From contig JAHEDT010000013.1 of assembly GCA_024641085.1 (NCBI GenBank), forward strand, positions 1-60,952: a DNA stretch of 60,952 nucleotides. Direction: 5' to 3'. Source of the stretch: Geobacteraceae bacterium (GTDB taxonomy: Bacteria > Desulfobacterota > Desulfuromonadia > Desulfuromonadales > BM103). The stretch's first letter is position 1. Each line of letters begins with the position of its first letter. The translations under genes and the position numbers were made by a program. Below are positions 26,212-35,508 of the stretch, in pieces. The notes below the pieces were generated by a model, which did not search any database, was not told the origin of the DNA, and worked only from the letters and a program-made list of their open reading frames with translations.

Positions 26212-28604
26212 CAGTGTCGCAACTCCACCACGGTTATGTTATCACCGCCCTGCTCGGCCGGAGCCGCCTGGAACTGAACTACGTCACGGCGGCCGGCAAG
26301 ACATTGCCTGATGGCATTGCGCAGAATGCCCTGACCGGCACCATGGACAATTTCCAGCTGCATTTCGCCGTGCAACAGTGCTTCGTCCAGGAAACGCTCG
26401 AGCAGGTCCTGAGCCTCCTCAACCCGCTTTCCGACCAGAACCAGGCGCGGCAGGAAAGCCCTGCGCTCGACCCGGTCGCGAATCCGCGGCGCCGGGCGGT
26501 GCTGTTCGGCAAAACGGCGCGGCTGGAACTGACGCAGGGCGGAGCGCGCCTGCTTCAGCTTCTTGCCGCCGGCCAGCAATTCAAGCCGATCGCCTTCGAT
26601 GCGGGTGACTTCCGCTTCGATGCCCAGAGCCGGCACGTAGAGGATTTCCGTGACGGCAACCTCTGCCGCGACCTGCTGCGGCCCTTGCGGCAGCGACTCA
26701 GGCAACAGGTCATGCAGCTCCCGGAGCGTCCCCGTCAAGGCGGCGCGCTGCCGAGAAGGCACCGACCCTGCCGGGACCTCGCGGAACAAAGCCTGCAGCT
26801 TCTCTTCAGCGACAGCCAACATGTCTATCCCCCGCTGCCGAGCCTCCTCGAGAATCCCCTGGCGCCGGGCGTCCACGTCCCGGCGCTCCTGGTGGGCATG
26901 CCGCCGGTCCTCCTCGGCAGAGGCACGCAAGCGCTGGACGTTGAGCAGTTCTTCGTCGAGTTTCGCCCGCAAGCTTTGCAACCGCTCGATAATCGCCACG
27001 CCTTCGCGTTCGCCCAGGCCGAGATAATCTTCTGCAGCGGCCAGGACATTGTCCGGCAGGCCGATGCGCCGGGCGATGGTGAACGCATGACTGGCACCGG
27101 GGATCCCATAATGCAGACGATAGGTCGGTTGCAGCGATTCGGCATCGAACTCTACCGCCGCATTTTCCACCTGTGCCTCGAGCTGAGCATAACCCTTGAC
27201 GACATGCAGGTGCGTGGTCGCCATGACCCGAGCCCCGCTCTTGCGCAGGCAGTCAACCGCGGCCAGGGCCAGGGCCGAGCCCTCACCGGGATCAGTGCCG
27301 GTGCCCAGTTCATCCATCAGCACCAGAGTTTCGCTGTCGGCCCGCTCCAGGATATTGCGCAGTCGCAGCAGATGTCCGGAAAAAGTCGAAAGGCTCTGCT
27401 CGATGCTCTGCTCATCGCCAATATCCGCCATGACCGGGGCGAAGGGAAACAGCCGGCTGCCCGGTGCGCAGGGCACCGGCAGGCCGGCACGCACCATGAG
27501 CACCAGCAGGCCGGCCGTTTTGAGAGCCACGGTCTTGCCACCGGTGTTCGGACCGCTGATGATCAGGCTGTGACATTCTGCCGGCAGGCGCAGGTCAATC
27601 GGCACCACCACCGAGGCCCCCGGCCTGGTGTGTGACGCAGCGACCAGCAGGGGGTGACGAGCCTCCCGCAGAGCCAGAGACGGCTCATCGGCCAGTTCGG
27701 GGACCACGCCGTCCAGTTCGGCGGTCAACCGTGCAATCGCCTGACGCAAGTCCAGCCGTGCCAGAATCGCCTGGTTGTCGGACAGCTTCTGCCGTACTTT
27801 ACGTACGGCAGCGGTCAGGCGCGCCAGGATCCGCTCCTCTTCACGGGCGATCTTGTGCACCAGGGTCTGGACGCGGTTGTTGCTTTCCAGGGCAGCCGCC
27901 GGTTCGATATAAAGCGTCTGGCCGCTGGCAGAGATGTCGTGGACAAAGCCTTTCAGGCGGCCGCTGTGGTCGGCGCGCACCGGCAGGACGTAACGCCCGT
28001 TGCGGTCGGTAATCAAGTTTTCCTGAAAGACGCCCTGCAGACGGTCATCCTGCAGGAGCCCTTCGAGCTGACGTTTGACTCGGGAGCGTTCCCCTTTGAG
28101 GCTGTCACGCAGGTCGGCCAGCTCAAAGGAGGCTGAGTCAAGAATTTCCGCCCGCGGGCCGATGCTGCTGCGAATCTCTGCGGCCAGTTCCGGCAGCGCA
28201 ACCAACCGTTGCGCAAAGGCCTGCAGTCTAGGGGCGATCTCGCTCTTCAGCAGCTGCTGCCGGCATGCTGCAGCAGCTTCCAGGGCGGCCTGCACATCGC
28301 GCAGGACGTCCGGGGCCAGGCTGAGCCCCTCGGTCTGCAGCCGCTCCAGGTGGAGCAGCAGATCAATGCCGGAGCCAAGCGGCAGGGGACCGTCCTCCTC
28401 AAGCAGCAGGCCAGCCTCCTGCGCCTCCTGCAGCGCTTCTTCAATGCGGGGCCGCTCGCCAAAGGGCACCAGGGCCGCAGCCAGCGCGCGCCCGTAGGGA
28501 GTCTGGGTTTTGCCGACTACCAGATCGACAACCTTGGCGTATTCAAGCTGGACCAGGCTGTCAGCCGTTATTTTGCGTGCTAGCCCGTTATTGTCCGAGG
28601 TCAT
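26211..28604 (-). CDS. mutS2: MutS2 family ATPase/endonuclease with degenerate Smr motif
   Basis: 797 residues. Coiled core, Walker A SGPNTGGKTVALKTAGLL, Walker B region LVLMDELGTGTDPGEGSALA, ATTHLH, a long coiled coil (about 520-640) and a C-terminal Smr domain (about 715-797) with HGAGQGILR and GGDNITVVEL. MutS2 acts on recombination intermediates and, in Bacillus, on collided ribosomes. The usual LDLRG motif at the start of Smr reads LVLVGKRVEEA here, losing the Asp and Arg linked to nuclease action. The ATG overlaps the cvpA stop (ATGA), and the stop overlaps dnaG, forming a coupled block. Confidence 0.93.
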   Translation of the reverse strand: MTSDNNGLARKITADSLVQLEYAKVVDLVVGKTQTPYGRALAAALVPFGERPRIEEALQEAQEAGLLLEEDGPLPLGSGIDLLLHLERLQTEGLSLAPDVLRDVQAALEAAAACRQQLLKSEIAPRLQAFAQRLVALPELAAEIRSSIGPRAEILDSASFELADLRDSLKGERSRVKRQLEGLLQDDRLQGVFQENLITDRNGRYVLPVRADHSGRLKGFVHDISASGQTLYIEPAAALESNNRVQTLVHKIAREEERILARLTAAVRKVRQKLSDNQAILARLDLRQAIARLTAELDGVVPELADEPSLALREARHPLLVAASHTRPGASVVVPIDLRLPAECHSLIISGPNTGGKTVALKTAGLLVLMVRAGLPVPCAPGSRLFPFAPVMADIGDEQSIEQSLSTFSGHLLRLRNILERADSETLVLMDELGTGTDPGEGSALALAAVDCLRKSGARVMATTHLHVVKGYAQLEAQVENAAVEFDAESLQPTYRLHYGIPGASHAFTIARRIGLPDNVLAAAEDYLGLGEREGVAIIERLQSLRAKLDEELLNVQRLRASAEEDRRHAHQERRDVDARRQGILEEARQRGIDMLAVAEEKLQALFREVPAGSVPSRQRAALTGTLRELHDLLPESLPQGPQQVAAEVAVTEILYVPALGIEAEVTRIEGDRLELLAGGKKLKQARSALRQFQPRRFAEQHRPAPRIRDRVERRAFLPRLVLVGKRVEEAQDLLERFLDEALLHGEMQLEIVHGAGQGILRNAIRQCLAGRRDVVQFQAAPAEQGGDNITVVELRH

Positions 28605-29083
28605 TTCAGAATGCGCCGGCTGCCCTCCAGGATCGCCTCGCCAAGTTCAACGAAAGGCGGGGTCAGATAGGCCTCCTTCATGATTTTGTCCATGCCCCAC
28701 GGCAAAGGACGCAGAGAAAGTGCAAAAAGCACCACCGCCAGCAACAGAATGCCCTGGAAGAGGCCGAACAGTCCGCCGACCAGACGGTTGAAACCACCCA
28801 AAAACAGCAGCTTCACAAATCGTGACAAGAGGAAACCGAGCACCATGAAAAAAATGATAGTCGCCAAAAACAACACCGTAAAGGTGATGGCCACAGCAAT
28901 CTGGGCGGGCAGGTCAACCTGTTCCAACAGGGCCTCGGCCAGAGGGCCGTGGTAACGGAACGCCAGAAAGGCCCCGATGAAAAGGCCCGCCAGGGAACAG
29001 ACTTCCTTGAGCAGGCCGCGCAGCACCCCCTTCAGCAGGAAGGCGCAGAGGATAATAATGATGGCGATGTCGATGCCGTTCAT
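28601..29083 (-). CDS. cvpA: CvpA family membrane protein
   Basis: 160 residues with four hydrophobic segments and the CvpA pattern: MNGIDIAIIIILCAFLLKGV, RGLLKEVCSLAGLFIG, and FNRLVGGLFGLFQGILLL. CvpA is an inner-membrane protein named for colicin V production and linked to envelope stress tolerance. The gene overlaps mutS2 by four bases. A GGAG site lies about 12 bases before the ATG. It heads the cvpA-mutS2-dnaG-rpoD group, though yqeY on the same strand lies 178 bases upstream. Confidence 0.88.
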   Translation of the reverse strand: MNGIDIAIIIILCAFLLKGVLRGLLKEVCSLAGLFIGAFLAFRYHGPLAEALLEQVDLPAQIAVAITFTVLFLATIIFFMVLGFLLSRFVKLLFLGGFNRLVGGLFGLFQGILLLAVVLFALSLRPLPWGMDKIMKEAYLTPPFVELGEAILEGSRRILK

Positions 29084-29260
29084 GGGCGGGCGATCTCTCC
29101 TGGGACATCCCGGATGGCAAGGGTGAAGAACTTCATCACATAAAAAATGTATTTAAACACGCGAGGCCCCGGCGCGCAATCAGATTGCCGGTAACCCGCG
29201 GGACCACGGGGTCTTCCTGGCGGGCGACGAGGGCCATTGATAACGAGTGAGTCGCACGGG

Positions 29261-29704
29261 TCACCCTGCCAGCTGTTTTCGGACCAGGTCGCTGACCAGC
29301 CTGCCGTCGGCGCGGCCGGTGGTCTGCGGTGTAACCAGCTTCATGACAGCGCCCATATCTTTCATGGAGTTCGCGCCGCTTGCGGCAATCGCCTCGGTGA
29401 TCAGCCTCTGAAGCTCTGCCTGATCCAGCTGTGCAGGCAGGAACTCCTGCAACACGGCCAGTTCCAGTTCCTCTTTCTCGGCCAGTTCCGGCCGGGTTGC
29501 CCGATAGGCATCGGCCGCTTCACGCCGCTGTTTGACCAGGGTGGACAGCACCTTGATTACCGCCGCCTCGTCCAGTTCCTGACGTGCTTCGATTTCAGAA
29601 TTCTTGATTGCTGTGCGGGCCATGCGGATGGCGTTCAGGCGCAGGCTGTCCTTGGCCTTCATCGCCGCCTTCATCGCTTCGGTCAGTTGGTTCTGGATAC
29701 TCAT
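29261..29704 (-). CDS. GatB/YqeY domain protein
   Basis: 147 residues, matching the YqeY family: MSIQNQLTEAMKAAMKAKDS, LRLNAIRMARTAIKNSEIE, EEELELAVLQEFLPAQLD-type region and a C-terminal GRADGRLVSDLVRKQL. The family shares the tail domain of the GatB amidotransferase subunit that binds tRNA; its own role is not settled. Start supported by AAGGAGATGG. It is close to the end of the his operon (hisE stop at 29731, 26 bases) and so is probably cotranscribed with it. Confidence 0.9.
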   Translation of the reverse strand: MSIQNQLTEAMKAAMKAKDSLRLNAIRMARTAIKNSEIEARQELDEAAVIKVLSTLVKQRREAADAYRATRPELAEKEELELAVLQEFLPAQLDQAELQRLITEAIAASGANSMKDMGAVMKLVTPQTTGRADGRLVSDLVRKQLAG

Positions 29705-29730
29705 ATGCGGACCATCTCCTTAAATCTTTA

Positions 29731-30060
29731 TCAGCCGGGACGGCTGGCTTTTTCCTCGAGCCCGGACCTGCCGAAACGACGCCGCAGCTCTGCATAAATC
29801 CGCTCCGGGGGCAGATCGTAATAGCTGAGCAGGACCAAGGTATGGAACCAGAGATCCGCCACCTCACAGATCACCTCCTCGGGCTTCCCGCCCTTTCCGG
29901 CAACGGCGACTTCCGTGGCTTCCTCGCCGATCTTGCCGAGCACCTTGTCGAGGCCTTTGGCGTAGAGCGAAGCGACATAGGACATTTCCGTCGGGTTCTG
30001 CTTGCGCGCCTGGACCACCTCGTAAATGGCCGTCAGAAGATCGTTATCGTTTTTCATCAT
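29731..30060 (-). CDS. hisE: phosphoribosyl-ATP pyrophosphohydrolase
   Basis: 109 residues, all-alpha MazG-like fold. Key block KIGEEATEVAVAGKGG with the metal-binding Glu residues, and EEVICEVADLWFHTLVLLSY. It catalyses the second step of histidine synthesis, releasing pyrophosphate from phosphoribosyl-ATP. Two adjacent ATGs (30060, 30057) follow GAGGTTGAA. HisI is not fused here and is not in the window. It is the last his gene of the cluster. Confidence 0.93.
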   Translation of the reverse strand: MMKNDNDLLTAIYEVVQARKQNPTEMSYVASLYAKGLDKVLGKIGEEATEVAVAGKGGKPEEVICEVADLWFHTLVLLSYYDLPPERIYAELRRRFGRSGLEEKASRPG

Positions 30061-30180
30061 TTCAACCTCAGTCAACTCGAAAGCGCCCCCGGCCACCAGA
30101 AGACCGAACCGGTCGAATCCCGGTGATTGCTCTTCTGCCTTCGGGAACTTGTGACAGCATGACGATCTTTAACAAAAGCC

Positions 30181-30948
30181 TCAAACCCGCACCGGCACCC
30201 CATGCTCGCGCAGGTATTCCTTGCATTCACCGATCGTATATTCGCGAAAGTGAAAGATGCTGGCCGCCAGGGCCGCACTCGCACCACCTTCCACCAGGCC
30301 TTCCCGGATATGCTCGAGATTGCCGACACCGCCTGACGCGATCACCGGAATCTCGACCCGGTCGCTGACGGCACGGGTCAGCTCGATATCGTAACCATCC
30401 TTGGTACCGTCACAGTCCATTGAGGTCAGCAGGATCTCGCCGGCCCCGTAGCCTTCCATGCGTTCGGCCCATTCCAGGGCATCGATCCCGGTCGGGTTGC
30501 GGCCGCCATGGGTATAGACCTCCCAGGCCAAAGGGTCTTTGCCCGGCACACGCCGCGCATCGATGGCGACCACGATGCACTGGGAACCGAACCGCTCGGC
30601 CGCTTCGCGGACGAATTCCGGACGGTGCACGGCAGCAGTGTTGATCGACACCTTATCGGCTCCGGCATTGAGCAGGTTGCGGATGTCCGCGATCTCGCGC
30701 ACTCCGCCGCCGACCGTGAGCGGCATGAAGACCCGCTCGGCCGTGCGCGCCACCACATCGAGGATGATGCCGCGCTTGTCGCTGGAGGCCGTAATGTCGA
30801 GGAACGTCAATTCGTCCGCGCCCTGGGCATCATAAGCCTCGGCGGCTTCAACCGGATCGCCGGCATCACGCAACTCGACGAATTGCACGCCTTTGACCAC
30901 GCGCCCGTCCTTGACATCGAGACAGGGGATGATTCGTTTTGTCAGCAT
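30181..30948 (-). CDS. hisF: imidazole glycerol phosphate synthase, cyclase subunit
   Basis: 255 residues, TIM barrel. Catalytic Asp residues lie in [17 protein letters not shown] and [13 protein letters not shown]. Phosphate-binding loops are [10 protein letters not shown] and ASIFHF. With HisH it closes the imidazole ring and releases AICAR. The Shine-Dalgarno sequence is weak; the start is fixed by the conserved [12 protein letters not shown] degenerate palindrome occupies the gap to hisA. Confidence 0.97.
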   Translation of the reverse strand: MLTKRIIPCLDVKDGRVVKGVQFVELRDAGDPVEAAEAYDAQGADELTFLDITASSDKRGIILDVVARTAERVFMPLTVGGGVREIADIRNLLNAGADKVSINTAAVHRPEFVREAAERFGSQCIVVAIDARRVPGKDPLAWEVYTHGGRNPTGIDALEWAERMEGYGAGEILLTSMDCDGTKDGYDIELTRAVSDRVEIPVIASGGVGNLEHIREGLVEGGASAALAASIFHFREYTIGECKEYLREHGVPVRV

Positions 30949-30957
30949 AATTTCAAT

Positions 30958-31028
30958 TGGCCACTAAGGCTCAAAGACACCAAGGAAACCATTCCAGAGT
31001 ATTCGTGTCTTGGGGTCTTCGTGGCGAT
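30958..31028. repeat. degenerate inverted repeat in the hisF-hisA gap
   Basis: CCACTAAGGCTCAAAGACAC on the left faces a right arm whose complement reads CCACGAAGACCCCAAGACAC. This resembles the CCACGAAGACACGAAG-type intergenic repeats known from many bacterial genomes. It fills almost the whole gap. Confidence 0.65.
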
Positions 31029-31031
31029 TCC

Positions 31032-31760
31032 TCAAGAATTTTTTGTTAAAGCCACTGCTTCGCGCAGGTTGATGGCGCCGGAATAGATCGCCTTGCCGGT
31101 GATGACTCCGGTCACACCGGAAGACTCAATCGCCATCAAACGTCGGATATCTTCAAGAGACGAGAGACCACCCGAAGCGATGACCGGAATCTGAATCGAC
31201 TCGGCCAGCTTTTTTGTCGCTTCGAGATTCGGGCCCTGCATCATGCCGTCGCGGGAGATGTCAGTGTAGATAATCGCGGCCACACCGAAACCTTCCATCT
31301 CCCTGGCCAGGTCAACGGCCAGCTTGTTGGTCACCTCGGCCCAGCCGCGCACCGCCACCTGGCCGTCTTTGGCATCGATACCGACCACGATCCGGCCGGG
31401 GAACCTGCGGCACGCTTCAGCGACTAACGCCGGGTTCTCCTTGGCCACGGTACCGAGGATAACCCGGTCGATGCCAAGCTCCAGGTAGGCTTCGATCGTC
31501 TCCAGGTCGCGGATGCCGCCACCCAGTTCCGTGGGGATTTCCACGGCAGCAACGATCGCCTGAATCGCTGCGCGATTTTTCGGTACTCCGGCAAAAGCGC
31601 CGTCCAGATCAACCAGGTGCAGCAGTTCACCACCCTCGTCCTGCCAGTGCCGGGCCATGGCCGCCGGGTCATCGGAGTAAACCGTGTCCTTTTCCATCAG
31701 GCCCTGTTCCAGCCGAACGCACTGACCGCCTTTGAGATCAATTGCAGGGATGACAATCAT
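31032..31760 (-). CDS. hisA: phosphoribosylformimino-AICAR-phosphate isomerase
   Basis: 242 residues, TIM barrel. [18 protein letters not shown] carries the catalytic Asp, and [16 protein letters not shown] the second Asp. [12 protein letters not shown] and [13 protein letters not shown] form the phosphate sites. It performs the Amadori isomerisation that feeds HisF/HisH. Start supported by AAAGG before ATG. Lies between hisH and hisF. Confidence 0.97.
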   Translation of the reverse strand: MIVIPAIDLKGGQCVRLEQGLMEKDTVYSDDPAAMARHWQDEGGELLHLVDLDGAFAGVPKNRAAIQAIVAAVEIPTELGGGIRDLETIEAYLELGIDRVILGTVAKENPALVAEACRRFPGRIVVGIDAKDGQVAVRGWAEVTNKLAVDLAREMEGFGVAAIIYTDISRDGMMQGPNLEATKKLAESIQIPVIASGGLSSLEDIRRLMAIESSGVTGVITGKAIYSGAINLREAVALTKNS

Positions 31761-31847
31761 TTTCAGCCTTTAAATCGAAGAGGGGATTAATTCCTCGCAG
31801 CTTACCTCGAACAGTTAATAACTTTTAGTTTAAATAACCGAAAAATG

Positions 31848-31950
31848 GTTCACGCAGAGGCGCAAAGGTCGCAGAGGGGAAACTCAAACCTCTTGAGAAA
31901 ATATCACGACCTTGGCATTGCTTTCTGCGACTTCGCGTTAGTCAATCGCT
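31848..31950. repeat. degenerate inverted repeat in the hisA-hisH gap
   Basis: ACGCAGAGGCGCAAAGGTCG on the left faces TTTCTGCGACTTCGCGTTAG on the right, in inverted orientation. This resembles the TTCACGCAGAGGCGCAAAG intergenic repeat seen in many genomes. The rest of this 376-base gap is AT-rich with no ORF. Confidence 0.6.
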
Positions 31951-32027
31951 TAAGTTTTTATCGTGGCTTTGATTGGGTTTTAGATCCGTTTTTTTGAGCT
32001 GAGCACTTTATGCCGCGCTGCTTTCGT

Positions 32028-32651
32028 TTAAAGTTTTCCGAACTGGTCAAAGATCTTCAGACCCACCGCCTGGCTCTTCTCCGGATGAAATTGGGTCGCC
32101 ATGAGATTACCGCGCCAGACCGCCGCACAGAACTCGATGTCTCCGTAACGGCAGGTTGCGGCAACGTCGTCCTGGTTTTCCGCCAGGCAGTAATAGGAAT
32201 GCACGAAGTAGACAAAGCTGCCGTCCTCCGTTGCCTGGAAAATTGGTGCCGGCCGGCGTATCTGCAGATTGTTCCAACCCATGTGCGGGACCTTGAGCCG
32301 CTCGCCGCCTTCCTTCATCCCGGCCGGGAAGCGGACCACCCGGCCCGGCACCAGACCCAAGCCCCGGTGGCGGCCGAACTCTTCGCTCTCGTCGAACAGC
32401 ATCTGCATGCCGACGCAGATTCCGAGCAGCGGCTTGCCGGACGCGACATGCTGCAGCAGCGGCGCGACAAATCCGCCGGCGTGCAGGTTGCTGATGCAAT
32501 CGCGGAAAGCACCGACCCCGGGCAGCACGATCTTGTCCGTGGTCAGAAGGTCCCCGGGGTCGCTGCTGACCCTGACCGCGTAACCGAGCTTCTCGAAAGC
32601 CTTGGCGACGCTGCGCAGGTTGCCCATTTCATAATCGATAATGGTGATCAT
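32028..32651 (-). CDS. hisH: imidazole glycerol phosphate synthase, glutaminase subunit
   Basis: 207 residues, class I glutamine amidotransferase. Nucleophile Cys in GKPLLGICVGMQMLF, His and Glu in ATQFHPEKSQ, N-terminal ITIIDYEMGNLRSV. It makes ammonia for HisF. ATG at 32651 gives the conserved MITIIDY start; the upstream frame to 32666 adds only five residues. Gap to hisB contains another degenerate palindrome. Confidence 0.96.
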   Translation of the reverse strand: MITIIDYEMGNLRSVAKAFEKLGYAVRVSSDPGDLLTTDKIVLPGVGAFRDCISNLHAGGFVAPLLQHVASGKPLLGICVGMQMLFDESEEFGRHRGLGLVPGRVVRFPAGMKEGGERLKVPHMGWNNLQIRRPAPIFQATEDGSFVYFVHSYYCLAENQDDVAATCRYGDIEFCAAVWRGNLMATQFHPEKSQAVGLKIFDQFGKL

Positions 32652-32667
32652 TAAGATTCCCGGCAAA

Positions 32668-32715
32668 CAGAAGACCGCAGACAGAAGGAGCCCCCCTTCT
32701 GGCCTCTGGGTTCTG
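32668..32715. repeat. degenerate inverted repeat in the hisH-hisB gap
   Basis: CAGAAGACCGCAGACAGAAG (32668-32687) faces CTTCTGGCCTCTGGGTTCTG (32696-32715); 14 of 20 positions can pair. This resembles CAGAAGACAGAAG-type intergenic repeats. Confidence 0.55.
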
Positions 32716-32737
32716 AAATCTACTCTGTCAATGTCGA

Positions 32738-33328
32738 CTATTCCAGCGTGCCTTTCGAGGAGAGAACACCCTCCACGCGCGAGTCAAGCTGAGTGGCCTC
32801 ATCAAGGGCACGGGCAAAGGCCTTGAACACCGCCTCGACAATGTGATGCAGGTTGTCGCCATAGGCGAGGTTCACATGCACATTGGCCCCGGCATGGTTG
32901 CAGAACGCGGTGAAGAACTCCTCGACCAGTTCCAGATCGAAGCTGCCCACCTGGGCTTTCGGCAGGGGGACGTTGTAGACCAGAAAGGGCCGCCCGGAAA
33001 AATCGAGCACCACCGCGGCAAGGGCTTCATGCATCGGCATGGTGCCGCGCCCGTAACGGCGGACCCCGACCTTGTCGCCAAGCGCTTTTTTGAACGCCTC
33101 ACCGAGACAGATGCCGAGATCTTCCACCGTGTGGTGCGCGTCGATCTCCAGGTCACCCCGGGCGCTGATCTGCAGGTCGAAGAAACCATGGCGTGCGATC
33201 TGGGTCATCATGTGGTCGAAGAAAGGCACCCCGGATTCAATCTGGTGTTCACCGCGGCCATCCAGGTTGAGCGTCAGGTTGATCTGGGTCTCTTTGGTGG
33301 TGCGGTCAATCGTGGCGATCCGTGTCAT
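32738..33328 (-). CDS. hisB: imidazoleglycerol-phosphate dehydratase
   Basis: 196 residues, monofunctional form (no phosphatase domain). Metal ligands: [32 protein letters not shown], and [17 protein letters not shown]. It removes water from imidazole glycerol phosphate. ATG at 33328 follows GGAGG; the GTG/ATG at 33340 overlaps that site. Sits between hisD and hisH. Confidence 0.96.
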   Translation of the reverse strand: MTRIATIDRTTKETQINLTLNLDGRGEHQIESGVPFFDHMMTQIARHGFFDLQISARGDLEIDAHHTVEDLGICLGEAFKKALGDKVGVRRYGRGTMPMHEALAAVVLDFSGRPFLVYNVPLPKAQVGSFDLELVEEFFTAFCNHAGANVHVNLAYGDNLHHIVEAVFKAFARALDEATQLDSRVEGVLSSKGTLE

Positions 33329-33440
33329 GGCAGCCTCCATTAACTAAGCAGTGATGACAATGCAAGATTCTAAATGACTTTCAGATTCCATCACCAATAA
33401 AAAGGTTATTGAGCCAAGCTCTGGATGTATTAAAAGTCCG

Positions 33441-34736
33441 TTATTTTTTACCCAGGCGGATCGCCACCGAACGGGCGTGGGCCTGCAGCCCTTCGAGCTC
33501 GGCAATTTTGATGATACTGCCACCCAGGCGCTCCAGCCCCTCGGCACTCAAGGAAATCAGGCTCGACTTTTTGACAAAATCCCCGGTGCCAAGCGGCGAG
33601 AAGAACCGTGCGGTGCCGCCGGTCGGCAGAGTGTGATTGGGGCCGGCCAGGTAATCACCGGCAGCTTCCGGCGTATGATGGCCAAGGAAAACCGCGCCCG
33701 CATGGCGAATCTGCGGCAACAACTCAAAGGGCTCGGCCACCGCCAGCTCAAGGTGCTCGGGGGCGATCAGGTTGCTGAAGCTGGCGGCGGCGACCAGATC
33801 CGGGGCGAGGATGATCGCGCCATAGTTGTCGATTGACTGACGGGCAATAGCGGCTCGCGGCAGCTCGGCAAGCTGCGACTCCAACTCGACGGCCACCTTG
33901 CGGCCGAAAGCCTCGTCCGTAGTGATCAAAATCGCTGCAGCAAGTTCGTCGTGCTCGGCCTGGGAGAGCAGGTCGGCCGCGATGTGCGCCGGGTCACCGC
34001 TGCCATCGCTGATGACCAGGATTTCACTCGGTCCGGCAATCATGTCGATATCGACCGAGCCAAACACCAGGCGCTTGGCTGTGGCGACAAAGATATTGCC
34101 GGGGCCGGTAATCTTGTCAACCCGGGGGACTGTTTCCGTACCGTAGGCCAGGGCGGCCACTGCCTGGGCGCCGCCGATCTTGAAAATCCGGTCGACGCCG
34201 GCGATCCGGGCCGCGGCCAGCACGTAGGGGTTGGCCACGCCATCCGGCATCGGCACCACCATAATGATTTCGCCGACCCCGGCCACCTTGGCCGGAACCG
34301 CGTTCATCAGCACCGATGACGGATACGCCGCTTTGCCGCCCGGCACGTAGATACCAACCCGATCCAGGGGAGTGACCATCTGGCCGAGCTGGATGCCGGG
34401 TTCATCATCGGAGAGCCAGGTGTTTTCCTTCTGCTTGGTGTGGAACGCGGCAATTCGATCGGCAGCCAACTGCAGCGTGTCCAGGGTGTCACTGTCAACC
34501 GCAGCCAGAGCCTGCTCCCACTCTGCATCAGAGACCTGGAGAGTGCCGGACTCAAGCTCCAGGCGATCAAAGAGCCCGGTATATTCGCAAAGCGCCGCAT
34601 CGCCCCGTTCACGGACAGCAGACAGGATTTCCTGAACAGTCTCAAGCACCCCTTCAGGGACGGTCTCGCCGCGCTCGCTGATCAGACGAAAGTTGGCGGC
34701 AAAGCCAGCGTCTGAAAAGCTCAGGAACCGAATCAT
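33441..34736 (-). CDS. hisD: histidinol dehydrogenase
   Basis: 431 residues. Signatures: IYVPGGKAAYPSSVLMNAVP, KITGPGNIFVATAKRLVFG, DMIAGPSEILVISDGSGDP, QAEHDELAAAILITTD, and NHTLPTGGTARFFSPLGTGD. It performs the last two NAD-dependent oxidations to histidine and uses Zn bound by Gln/His/Asp/His residues in these blocks. Start supported by AGGAGGAGAAGACC. hisG lies 12 bases upstream. Confidence 0.97.
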   Translation of the reverse strand: MIRFLSFSDAGFAANFRLISERGETVPEGVLETVQEILSAVRERGDAALCEYTGLFDRLELESGTLQVSDAEWEQALAAVDSDTLDTLQLAADRIAAFHTKQKENTWLSDDEPGIQLGQMVTPLDRVGIYVPGGKAAYPSSVLMNAVPAKVAGVGEIIMVVPMPDGVANPYVLAAARIAGVDRIFKIGGAQAVAALAYGTETVPRVDKITGPGNIFVATAKRLVFGSVDIDMIAGPSEILVISDGSGDPAHIAADLLSQAEHDELAAAILITTDEAFGRKVAVELESQLAELPRAAIARQSIDNYGAIILAPDLVAAASFSNLIAPEHLELAVAEPFELLPQIRHAGAVFLGHHTPEAAGDYLAGPNHTLPTGGTARFFSPLGTGDFVKKSSLISLSAEGLERLGGSIIKIAELEGLQAHARSVAIRLGKK

Positions 34737-34748
34737 GGTCTTCTCCTC

Positions 34749-35411
34749 CTAGCCGGAAATCCGCGGGCCATGCTCGATAATCTGTTCCAGGTCCTCGATC
34801 AGCCGGATGATACGACGGTGCTTGGTCTTGAGGCTGGCGCGGTTGATGATCAGGCGACTGGTGATCTCGGCGATTGTTTCCACTTCGACCAGGCCGTTTT
34901 CGCGCATGGTGCCGCCGGTCGAAACCAGATCGACGATCCGTTCCGCAAGACCGACCAAGGGAGCAAGCTCGATCGATCCGTACAACTTGATGACTTCGAC
35001 TTGCACACCCTTGGCGGCAAAGTACTTTTCCGTGACATTGGGGTACTTGGTGGCTACGCGGATATTCGACCAGCCGGCTGGATCGTCCTCCTGGCGAAGT
35101 TCTTTCGGCTCGGCCACCACCAGGCGGCAGTAGCCGAACTGCAGGTCGAGCGGTTCATAAAGGTCTTTGTCCTGCTCCAGCAGGGTGTCCTTGCCGACCA
35201 CTCCGATATCGGCGCAGCCATGTTCGACATAGGTCGGCACATCCTGTGATCGCACGGCCATGAAGCGCAGTTTGTCGGCGCGGTTCTCGAAGACCAGCTT
35301 GCGACCGGGATCGTCCATTTCCGGACAGGTAATGCCGATCCTGGCAAACAGGTCCATGGAATCCTGCATGATGCGTCCCTTGGGAAGGGCAAAAGTCAGA
35401 TAATCACTCAT
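34749..35411 (-). CDS. hisG: ATP phosphoribosyltransferase, short form
   Basis: 220 residues, so it lacks the C-terminal regulatory ACT-like domain of the long form (about 290-300). Motifs: LTFALPKGRIMQDSMDLF, GCADIGVVGKDTLLEQ, and ERIVDLVSTGGTMRENGLVE for PRPP binding. Short HisG needs the HisZ regulatory subunit, which is not in this window. It catalyses the first and feedback-controlled step of histidine synthesis. An in-frame upstream extension to 35765 overlaps murA and is rejected. murA is immediately upstream. Confidence 0.95.
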   Translation of the reverse strand: MSDYLTFALPKGRIMQDSMDLFARIGITCPEMDDPGRKLVFENRADKLRFMAVRSQDVPTYVEHGCADIGVVGKDTLLEQDKDLYEPLDLQFGYCRLVVAEPKELRQEDDPAGWSNIRVATKYPNVTEKYFAAKGVQVEVIKLYGSIELAPLVGLAERIVDLVSTGGTMRENGLVEVETIAEITSRLIINRASLKTKHRRIIRLIEDLEQIIEHGPRISG

Positions 35412-35424
35412 TGGTAAACCCGTG

Positions 35425-35499
35425 GCTGGGGGCTGGGGGCTGGGGACCGGCAAGCCCATCCGTTGAGCTGGCAGTGTAACCAGTCCCCAGCCTCCAGTC
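35425..35499. repeat. degenerate inverted repeat in the murA-hisG gap
   Basis: GGCTGGGGGCTGGGGACCGG (35431-35450) faces CCAGTCCCCAGCCTCCAGTC on the right in inverted orientation. This resembles GGGGACTGGGGAC-type intergenic repeats. Confidence 0.6.
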
Positions 35500-35508
35500 A
35501 CTGATTTT

